Shown: positions 27,810-34,916 of the stretch, one piece after another
Layout of the letters: every line of letters begins with the position of its first letter
How positions within the stretch are numbered: position 1 is the stretch's first letter
NCBI GenBank assembly: GCA_020831635.1
Contig: JAFIGC010000001.1
Span: forward strand, 57,217 to 121,216
Length of the DNA stretch: 64,000 bases
Direction of reading: 5' to 3'
Origin: Verrucomicrobiota bacterium
Lineage (GTDB): Bacteria > Verrucomicrobiota > Kiritimatiellia > SS1-B-03-39 > UBA6053
Translations under genes and position numbers: made by a program
Notes under the pieces: model-generated
The model's database searches: none
Told to the model about the DNA's origin: nothing
What the model saw: the letters and a program-made list of their open reading frames with translations, nothing else

Positions 27810-29885
27810 ATGATACGCACAAAATTCTCACTTTTCTTTTTTGCCGCGTGCCTGTTTGCCCCACCACAAGGCATGGCCTCGAATATCTCTTGGAACACCG
27901 CAAATTCTACCGATGTCTGGGATTTCAGCACACAGAATTGGCTGACAGGTGGTAATACGGCTACCGTCTTTGCCAATGGCGACAATGTGACGTTCGGGGG
28001 AACTGGAAAAAGCATATCCATACCAAACAACGTTGACCCGGCATCGACCATGGTCACGGGTGGCGGCTACCTTTTCTCGGGGGCCAGGATTGTCGGAACG
28101 TTGACCACAAGCGGCAGCGGAACCTTGACGCTCACCAATGACAACGTGTTTTCCCAAGTGACCATTGGAAGTGGAAGCACCTTGCAACTTGGCAACGGCG
28201 GCACCACCGGACGCGTGGGATCGGAAGCCAATCCCGCCCCGATCGCCTTGAACGGCACCCTGATCTCAAACCGAGCCAGTAGCAGCAGTTTGACCCTGCG
28301 GGGTGCCATCACGGGGTCGGGAAATTTGATTGTTTCCGGTGGGGGGTTGAGTTTGCTGGGAGAAAACGTCAATTTTAGCGGGAACACGATTATTCGAAGG
28401 GGTACCCTGAATTGGAATGCCAATAATGCCCTTGGCACCTCAACCGTTACCCTCAATGATGCCAGCACGGGCACCTCGAATACGGGTTTGTTCCGTAATG
28501 CCAACGGCACGCTCACGAATTCCATCGTCGTGGCCAATCAGGGCACGGGCACTACCACGATTGGACGAACCACCTCAGGGGACACCACGGTGATCTACTC
28601 AGGTGGGATTACATTGAATCGCTCGGCGGTGCTCTCCAGTGGCACGGAACCTGCAGGCTTGGGCGTTGTCCGCTTTTCCGGATCAATTTCAGGCGTGGGC
28701 GGGGTCACGATTTCCGGAAACAATGTCACCGAGTTGACTGGCAGCAATACCTTTGCCGGCACGACCAATGTGAGTGGCGGCACCCTGGCGATTGGCCACG
28801 CAAGCGCATTGCAAAACAGCACCCTGAACACCGGCAGCGGCGGATCGACACAAATCACGTTCATTGCCCCAGGAACCCAAACCTATCTACTGGGCGGGCT
28901 ATCGGGCAGCAATTCGCTCGGTTTGGGAGCCAACAACCTGACGGTTGGCGCCAATGGCCAGAGCACCCAATTTTCGGGCATTCTTTCCGGCAGTGGCAAT
29001 TTTCAGAAAACCGGTGGCGGTACGCTCACACTCTCGGGCAACAACAGCTACACCGGCGCCACGACCATCAACGGCGGCACCCTGCAAATCGGCAGTGGCG
29101 GAACCACCGGCAGCCTTGGTGCGGGTGCTGTCACCAACAACGGGACCCTTGCATTCAACCGCAGCAACGCCCACACTGTCGGCAATACGATTGGAGGAAC
29201 CGGTTCGGTCAGCATCATCGGTGGCGGCACCACCACCTTTACGGGCAACAACACCTACACAGGTTCGACAAGCGTCAGTTCCGGGACTTTGGTTGTGAAT
29301 GGCAATCAAACGACTGCCACCGGCACTACGACGGTTGCGAACGGGGGACGTCTGATGGGCAGCGGCCGTCTTGGCGGACTCACCGTGATTTCGGCGGGCG
29401 GTATGCATGCCCCCGGAAACAGTCCTGGAATTCAAACTTTTCAAAATTTGGAGTATCAGGCCGGATCCATTTTTGAATGGGATCTGCTGGTGGCTCAAAG
29501 CGATCCCTCCTCCTTCGAACAAACCGGACGCGGCACCGTTTTCGATGGTGTGGACGTGACCGACAATTTGACTGGCGAGGGTGCCGTATTCCGAATCAAT
29601 TTGGAAGCGGGCCAGGATTTCGAGGATGCATTTTGGGCGCAGGACCGAAAATGGTCGGGCATTTTCACGTCTTCCAATTCCTTTGACTTGGGCAGTATAT
29701 TCCAAAGCTTCGAGTATTACGCGGGCGGATCGGTGATCGGACCTCCGACGATGGGACAATTCTCATTTGATGAAAACGATTTGTTCTACATCATTCCCGA
29801 GCCCGGGGGCGTAGTGATGATGTTGTTGGCGGGTCTCGCGACTTTTCTGCTCGCCCGTAGAGGCCGGGCGAAAAGACCAGTTTGA
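27810..29885 (+). CDS. Autotransporter-associated beta-strand repeat protein with PEP-CTERM anchor
   Basis: MIRTKFSLFFFAACLFAPPQGMASNISWNTANSTDVWDFSTQNWLTGG...; repeated GNNSYTGATTINGGTLQIGSGGTTGSLGAG-type units; C-terminus IIPEPGGVVMMLLAGLATFLLARRGR. Confidence 0.9.
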   Translation: MIRTKFSLFFFAACLFAPPQGMASNISWNTANSTDVWDFSTQNWLTGGNTATVFANGDNVTFGGTGKSISIPNNVDPASTMVTGGGYLFSGARIVGTLTTSGSGTLTLTNDNVFSQVTIGSGSTLQLGNGGTTGRVGSEANPAPIALNGTLISNRASSSSLTLRGAITGSGNLIVSGGGLSLLGENVNFSGNTIIRRGTLNWNANNALGTSTVTLNDASTGTSNTGLFRNANGTLTNSIVVANQGTGTTTIGRTTSGDTTVIYSGGITLNRSAVLSSGTEPAGLGVVRFSGSISGVGGVTISGNNVTELTGSNTFAGTTNVSGGTLAIGHASALQNSTLNTGSGGSTQITFIAPGTQTYLLGGLSGSNSLGLGANNLTVGANGQSTQFSGILSGSGNFQKTGGGTLTLSGNNSYTGATTINGGTLQIGSGGTTGSLGAGAVTNNGTLAFNRSNAHTVGNTIGGTGSVSIIGGGTTTFTGNNTYTGSTSVSSGTLVVNGNQTTATGTTTVANGGRLMGSGRLGGLTVISAGGMHAPGNSPGIQTFQNLEYQAGSIFEWDLLVAQSDPSSFEQTGRGTVFDGVDVTDNLTGEGAVFRINLEAGQDFEDAFWAQDRKWSGIFTSSNSFDLGSIFQSFEYYAGGSVIGPPTMGQFSFDENDLFYIIPEPGGVVMMLLAGLATFLLARRGRAKRPV

Positions 29886-29892
29886 AATAGAT

Positions 29893-30061
29893 CCAATGGG
29901 CCTGCGAGGAGGGGGGCGTTGGTTTTTTTCATCCATGCGGCCAGTCGCCTCTCCATTTCCCCGCGTAAAGTGGCCGTTTGAGGAAGGGGGTGGGGGTGGC
30001 ATGTCCGTAGGCACTGTTATAACGGCCCATGTCGTGGGCATGCAGGATGAGGATGTTCATC
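29893..30061 (-). pseudogene. Internally deleted sulfatase remnant
   Basis: 29893-29974 matches the 3' part (25448-25529) and 29975-30061 the 5' part (26590-26675) of the sulfatase at 25398-26675. The ~1060 bp between them are missing, and 1060 is not a multiple of 3. Confidence 0.85.
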
Positions 30062-30218
30062 CCTCGGATGTATAATTCAGGGAGAGGGAGTCAAGAAATT
30101 CCGACGGACGATCCTCAGTTGCCCAGGGTTGCACCGAGTTATATAATAAGTTCATAACATAAGGGGTTATATGAAAATTTTCCCCAATTGGATTCAGCAG
30201 GGGTCTTGTTCGATTTTT

Positions 30219-30307
30219 TTTTCGTGATCGTAATCGTACGCGTAATCGTAATCGAACCCCAGAAACGTTTTTTCGATCACGATTACGATCAGGATTACGA
30301 TTACGAA
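30219..30307. repeat. Long imperfect hairpin of hexamer-like units (copy C, same as copy B)
   Basis: Sequence identical to 26836-26923 by eye, offset 3385. Confidence 0.85.
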
Positions 30308-30384
30308 AGCAGTTTCCTCTCTTTGGAAATTCCGCTAAATCATTATCTTAAAGGGATGTAGTCCTGAAAACTTTTCAACCCTGC

Positions 30385-31077
30385 TCAGTTGCCGGGCGCC
30401 CGCCAACCCGGCCAGCCCCAGGGATATTGTTGCTGGCGGTTTCCTGAAATGTCCCGCCAGAGAGAATCGACTTGGACGGTGGCCACGCGACCATCCACAT
30501 AGAGGATGTTGGCGCTGTCACCGCGCCCCTGGCGACGGTCCAAGAGCCCATCCACCGAGCCGGGACGCAGGGGACGATTGCAGTTGGTGGAATCCCCGGC
30601 GAGGATCACTTTGCTGGTATCGGGGATGTGAAACAATCTGCGTTGAAAGCCTCCCTGCTCGTCCTCATGACCGTTGATGTAAATGTTCATGCCATAGTCG
30701 GCATAATTGCCGCTGCGGGTAAGGTTTTTGCTGTTGGGACAGGCATATACCCCCACGGGACGTTCGCCAATACTGGCATTGAGGTCATCCAGGGAAAATC
30801 CATCCAGATACGGGGCAATGGCCACATGCCAGGTCCGCCGGTCCACCGCGCCCGCGGTTCCGATCTCATAGGGGAGCATTTCCCGGTTTTCCAGGGCGTA
30901 CTGCGTGAACCCCAAACCGATTTGGCGTAGATTTGACAAGCCGGCGACGGTTTTGGTGCGTCTCAGCGTGGCGGAGATGCTGGGCACGATGATCGCGGAC
31001 AGCAGGGCGATGATGGCGATGACCACCAGCATTTCGATGAGCGTAAATGCGTTTTTACGGGATGGATATGCGTTCAT
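30385..31077 (-). CDS. Type-II-pseudopilin-like protein (prepilin N-methylation motif, H-X9-DG-type C-terminus)
   Basis: MNAYPSRKNAFTLIEMLVVIAIIALLSAIIVPSISATLRR...; C-terminal SANILYVDGRVATVQVDSLW. Confidence 0.88.
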   Translation of the reverse strand: MNAYPSRKNAFTLIEMLVVIAIIALLSAIIVPSISATLRRTKTVAGLSNLRQIGLGFTQYALENREMLPYEIGTAGAVDRRTWHVAIAPYLDGFSLDDLNASIGERPVGVYACPNSKNLTRSGNYADYGMNIYINGHEDEQGGFQRRLFHIPDTSKVILAGDSTNCNRPLRPGSVDGLLDRRQGRGDSANILYVDGRVATVQVDSLWRDISGNRQQQYPWGWPGWRAPGN

Positions 31078-31155
31078 GGGTTTTTCCTGAAAATAGGATT
31101 TTCGTTTCATGAGCACACAATACCCCGATATGGACCTCCGGGAAAGCGGCAGCTT

Positions 31156-31171
31156 ATGTTCCAAGGAACAT
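31156..31171. promoter_or_regulatory. Putative operator ATGTTCCAAGGAACAT (perfect palindrome)
   Basis: Perfect inverted repeat between the LacI stop (31181) and the pseudopilin start (31077); near-identical site at 32235. Confidence 0.6.
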
Positions 31172-31180
31172 GACATTGAA

Positions 31181-32236
31181 CTAACTTGAGAGGTGAGGCC
31201 GGGTGGTTTCGCCTTTGACCCAGTTGGCCCGCAAGAGGGTTTCGTAGGGAGCTTTGGGCACGCCCCGCTTGTTTTGTTGCATTTGGGACAGAAGCAGATC
31301 CACGCAGGCCGCGCCGATTTGGGAACCCTCCAGACGCATGCCCGACCAGTGGGGTGTGTCGGGTCCCATCGACAAGTGTACAAGTCCAATGTCATTCGGA
31401 ATGTCGTACCCCCAAGATTCCAGCATTTGTCGGGCGCGCACGTCATTGCAAACGACGACCTCGGGCCGGTACTGTTTCAACCAGGCCCTCAATTCAGGGG
31501 CGGCGTCGCAAATTTCAGATTGGGGATAAAAAAGGGGCGGACACCACGTGAGGCTTGGATATCGTTCTTTTGCGACCAGATACCGTCCCTGATAGGCAAA
31601 GCCGGATTTCACATCGAGATTTTCCGCGATGGCCAGTCCGATGCGTTGGTAGCCGAGTCTGCGCAGTTCCCTGAGGGTCTTGCCGAGGCTGTAATTCGCG
31701 TCGGTGGCCACTCGATGTAGAAGCGGGCGCCAGGAATCGTGATGAAAGGTGACCCAGGAAAAATCATCCCAGCGCAGATGGAGGTGCTTCAGATTTCCCG
31801 GGGGAGGGGCGATAATACAGCCGGTAATGCCTCGGGCGGTGAGAATATCGCAGAAGCGTTTGCCGCTGAGTCCCCCTTTGCCAATCCAGAAGGTATCCAG
31901 GCCAAAACCCAAGGCGGCGGCATGTTCCCGCACCCCATCCAAATAAGGCTTCAAATGGGGGAGGGTCTGCCATGTATCCTCATGTTTATTGCTGTGTACC
32001 CAGGCCAGGGTGGCGTGTGGCGTTGAAGACTGGTCCCGTAGATTGGCGCGAATGGCCATGGCCATGGATAACACCGGATGGGGTTGAAAGTCGTATTCTT
32101 TTGCCAGCGCGAGAATCCGTTCGCGCGTTTCGGCCTTGACGGACGGATGATTTCTGAAAACCCGGCTCACCGTCATATGCGAAACCCCGGCAATCTCCGC
32201 CAGTTCCCGAATGGTATGCACGCGCTGCTTTTTCAT
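31181..32236 (-). CDS. LacI-family transcriptional regulator
   Basis: MKKQRVHTIRELAEIAGVSHMTVSRVFRNHPSVKAETRERILALAKEYDFQPHPVLSMAMA; C-terminal ACVDLLLSQMQQNKRGVPKAPYETLLRANWVKG. Confidence 0.92.
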   Translation of the reverse strand: MKKQRVHTIRELAEIAGVSHMTVSRVFRNHPSVKAETRERILALAKEYDFQPHPVLSMAMAIRANLRDQSSTPHATLAWVHSNKHEDTWQTLPHLKPYLDGVREHAAALGFGLDTFWIGKGGLSGKRFCDILTARGITGCIIAPPPGNLKHLHLRWDDFSWVTFHHDSWRPLLHRVATDANYSLGKTLRELRRLGYQRIGLAIAENLDVKSGFAYQGRYLVAKERYPSLTWCPPLFYPQSEICDAAPELRAWLKQYRPEVVVCNDVRARQMLESWGYDIPNDIGLVHLSMGPDTPHWSGMRLEGSQIGAACVDLLLSQMQQNKRGVPKAPYETLLRANWVKGETTRPHLSS

Positions 32237-32250
32237 GTTCCTATGAACAT
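32235..32250. promoter_or_regulatory. Putative operator ATGTTCCTATGAACAT overlapping the LacI start
   Basis: ATGTTC/GAACAT palindrome, same family as 31156-31171. Confidence 0.55.
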
Positions 32251-32293
32251 ATTCCATTCCGTGATTGCCATGCAAGCTCATTCTGGCATAGTT

Positions 32294-32436
32294 TGGTTGT
32301 TGGTTGTTGGTTGCTGGTTGTTGGTTGGCACCGCACTCCGCACTCCCAACTCCGCACCCCACATTCGTCACTCGTCACTCAACATTCGTCACTCCCCATC
32401 ACTCGTCACTCAACATTCGTCACTCCCTCCCTTCCC
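32294..32436. repeat. Heptanucleotide tandem repeats: (TGGTTGN)x5, then CACTCNN/CATTCGT units
   Basis: Read directly: TGGTTGT TGGTTGT TGGTTGC TGGTTGT TGGTTGG ... CACTCCG CACTCCC AACTCCG ... CATTCGT CACTCGT CACTCAA CATTCGT CACTCCC ... up to ATG 32437. Confidence 0.85.
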
Positions 32437-33765
32437 ATGCCCGACTTCTCTTGGTTTCGCTCATCCGCTTATGGTATGTTTCTTCATTGGACGCCCGCCG
32501 CCGCAATTGGCCGGGGCGAGCAGGTGTTGATGCGGGAGTGGCTGGATCAGCGGGAATACGCCAAACAGGCTTGCGCTTGGAATCCAGAGGGCTTTGACGC
32601 ACGTGCTTGGGCCGCGTTGGCCAAGGCCTCCGGCATGCGCTATGCGGTGATGGTGACCAAACACCACGACGGGTACTGTCTTTGGGATTCCAAGCTCACC
32701 GACTACACCAGTGTTTGTCAGGCGCCCAAACGGGATTTCGTGCGGGAATACGTGGAGGCGTTTCGTGCCGAAGGCATTCGGGTGGGATTGTATTTTTCAC
32801 TCGGCGATTTCAGGATCCCGGCCTATTTTCAAGGGCCGCGTCACGATCCGCAGGGTTGGGCGCGCTTTGTCGCTTATACCCACGCGCAAGTGGAGGAATT
32901 GCTGACGCACTACGGACAAATCGACGAACTTTGGTTTGACGGCGCCTGGCCCCGCAGCGCGGTACAATGGCGGAGCGTGGAATTGCTGGAAAAGATTCGT
33001 GCCCTTCAGCCCGGCCTGCTCGTCAACAATCGTCTGGATGCGCAGGATCCGGACACCGCCGCCAACGATCAGGTGGAAATGGCGGGGGAAAGCAAGGTGC
33101 TGGGTGACTTTGGCACTCCGGAGCACCGCATTGCCTCCGATCCGAATCGCCCCTGGGAAAGTTGCCAGGTCACCACCCACCGTTTGTGGGGGTACACCCG
33201 GGGCGAATATATGCGCGATGCCGAGACCTGCCTGGAAATGCTCTGCGAATGCGCCTCCAAGGGCGGGAATTTGCTCCTCAACATCGCCCCGGACGCTGAT
33301 GGGGTGATCCCGGAGACGGTGCAAAAACCTCTGCGCCGGATTGGCGACTGGCTGGAGATTCATGGCGAGGCGATTTACGGCACCGACCGCGACGGAGCCA
33401 TCAGCGATTCCGTCACCTACGGATACCAAACGCGCAAAGGCAATGACCTGTATCTCATTTTCCGCTTTTGGCCCTCGGAGGAAACCCTGCCGATTTTCGG
33501 GCTGGATGCCGACGTGGAAACGGCTACCCTTCTGAGCACGGGACGGGAACTTCACGTGGGGCATTACGAACATGGCTTGCTTCTGAAGGGTTTGCCTGTG
33601 AAGAAACCCAACGACCTGTTCCCGGTGGTGCGGTTGCGCTGCCGAAAGCCCCCAACCGCGCTTCCCTGTGCAAAGGAAGGCCTCTGGTCCGGTGATCCCC
33701 GCCGTTTCGTCCCCTGGGCCGCCACCCGCGGCAACTCAGTCTGGGTGGATGGAATAGACCGCTAG
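32437..33765 (+). CDS. Alpha-L-fucosidase-like glycoside hydrolase (GH29)
   Basis: MPDFSWFRSSAYGMFLHWTPAA...; SGMRYAVMVTKHHDGYCLWDSKLTDYTSV; VGLYFSLGDF; IDELWFDGAWP; CECASKGGNLLLNIAPDADGVIPE. Confidence 0.88.
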   Translation: MPDFSWFRSSAYGMFLHWTPAAAIGRGEQVLMREWLDQREYAKQACAWNPEGFDARAWAALAKASGMRYAVMVTKHHDGYCLWDSKLTDYTSVCQAPKRDFVREYVEAFRAEGIRVGLYFSLGDFRIPAYFQGPRHDPQGWARFVAYTHAQVEELLTHYGQIDELWFDGAWPRSAVQWRSVELLEKIRALQPGLLVNNRLDAQDPDTAANDQVEMAGESKVLGDFGTPEHRIASDPNRPWESCQVTTHRLWGYTRGEYMRDAETCLEMLCECASKGGNLLLNIAPDADGVIPETVQKPLRRIGDWLEIHGEAIYGTDRDGAISDSVTYGYQTRKGNDLYLIFRFWPSEETLPIFGLDADVETATLLSTGRELHVGHYEHGLLLKGLPVKKPNDLFPVVRLRCRKPPTALPCAKEGLWSGDPRRFVPWAATRGNSVWVDGIDR

Positions 33766-33766
33766 C

Positions 33767-33857
33767 CACTCCGCACTCCGCACTCCGCACTCCCCACTCC
33801 GCACTCCGCACTCCCCACTCCGCACTCGAAACTCGTCACTCATCACTCGTCATTCCC
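33767..33857. repeat. Heptanucleotide tandem array, 13 units of CACTCCG and variants
   Basis: (CACTCCG)3 CACTCCC (CACTCCG)2 CACTCCC CACTCCG CACTCGA AACTCGT CACTCAT CACTCGT CATTCCC, immediately followed by C-ATG (33859). Confidence 0.92.
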
Positions 33858-33858
33858 C

Positions 33859-34869
33859 ATGTCTTCCCACATCACCATCCGCGATCTCGCCAAAGCCACG
33901 GGGTATTCAACGGCCACGGTGTCCAAGGCCCTGCGGCATCATCCCGACGTGCCGGAGGGGACCCGCGAAAAGATTCAGAAAGTAGCGGATGAACTGGGCT
34001 ACCGACCACACGCCATGATCCGGGCCTTGATGTCGCAGGTGCGGGATGCCAAGGGGGTGAAAACCTCGGCCATCCCCTTGGCGATGCTGAATCCTTGGAA
34101 CAAGACGCTGGAGGAGCAATCTTCTTTCACGGCAGGAATAATCGCCGGCTGCCGCGACCGCGCGGAAGCGCTCGGGTATCGTTTGGATGTTTTCGATTTG
34201 AAACGTTATTCAAACAAACGATTGGATGATGTGCTGCAGGCCCGGGGCATCCAGGGCATATTGATTCCGCCCATGGGGACCACCCATGCCCATTTGCGTC
34301 TGAGTTGGGAACGTTATGTGCCCGTGGTGCTGGGCGGCTATTCCTTGCGCAAGCCCTCGCCCGTTCGGGTGATGCCCGATCATTTTGACAACCTCAGCCG
34401 TTGCATCCGCGAAGTGAAACACCAAGGATACCGTCGGGTCGGGGTGTTGCTCTATCGTCCGTTTGACCGGCGTTGCAACCTGGCGTTTTCCGCGGCGGCG
34501 ATGCGGTACGCGGAAACCCAACCGCCCTCGGGGCGCGTACAGGTGCTGGATGCGATTGACGCGTCGCACATTCTGAATTGGGTCCGCCAAAGCCGGCTCG
34601 ATGCGGTGATCGCCTGGCATCCGACCCTCATGGAGATTCTGAAAGAAGGCGGGTTTTCCATTCCCGGGGATCTCGGTTTCGCGCTTTGCACCAATGCCGC
34701 CGAATCTCCGGACATCAGCGGACTGGACGAACAGCCCCGTCGCATCGGCGCCGTGGGGGTGGATACGCTCATCGCCCACCTGCACCGCTATGAATTCGGC
34801 ATTCCCGAACAGGCCTACACCATCCGGGTGCCGGGACTCTGGCAGGATGGGGAAACGCTTCATGGTTAA
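33859..34869 (+). CDS. LacI-family transcriptional regulator
   Basis: MSSHITIRDLAKATGYSTATVSKALRHHPDVPEGTREKIQKVADELGYRPHAMIRALMSQVR... Confidence 0.92.
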   Translation: MSSHITIRDLAKATGYSTATVSKALRHHPDVPEGTREKIQKVADELGYRPHAMIRALMSQVRDAKGVKTSAIPLAMLNPWNKTLEEQSSFTAGIIAGCRDRAEALGYRLDVFDLKRYSNKRLDDVLQARGIQGILIPPMGTTHAHLRLSWERYVPVVLGGYSLRKPSPVRVMPDHFDNLSRCIREVKHQGYRRVGVLLYRPFDRRCNLAFSAAAMRYAETQPPSGRVQVLDAIDASHILNWVRQSRLDAVIAWHPTLMEILKEGGFSIPGDLGFALCTNAAESPDISGLDEQPRRIGAVGVDTLIAHLHRYEFGIPEQAYTIRVPGLWQDGETLHG

Positions 34870-34916
34870 GCAAGGGTGGACACACCTCTTATTGTCATGA
34901 CAGGAAATGCAGACCG

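Noticed and set aside
25398-31077. Transposon/IS element causing the duplication
   Set aside because: No transposase or integrase ORF, no terminal inverted repeats at the breakpoints and no evident target-site duplications.
33767-33857. CRISPR array hypothesis for the 13-unit repeat
   Set aside because: Units are contiguous 7-mers with no unique spacers, and no cas genes are nearby.
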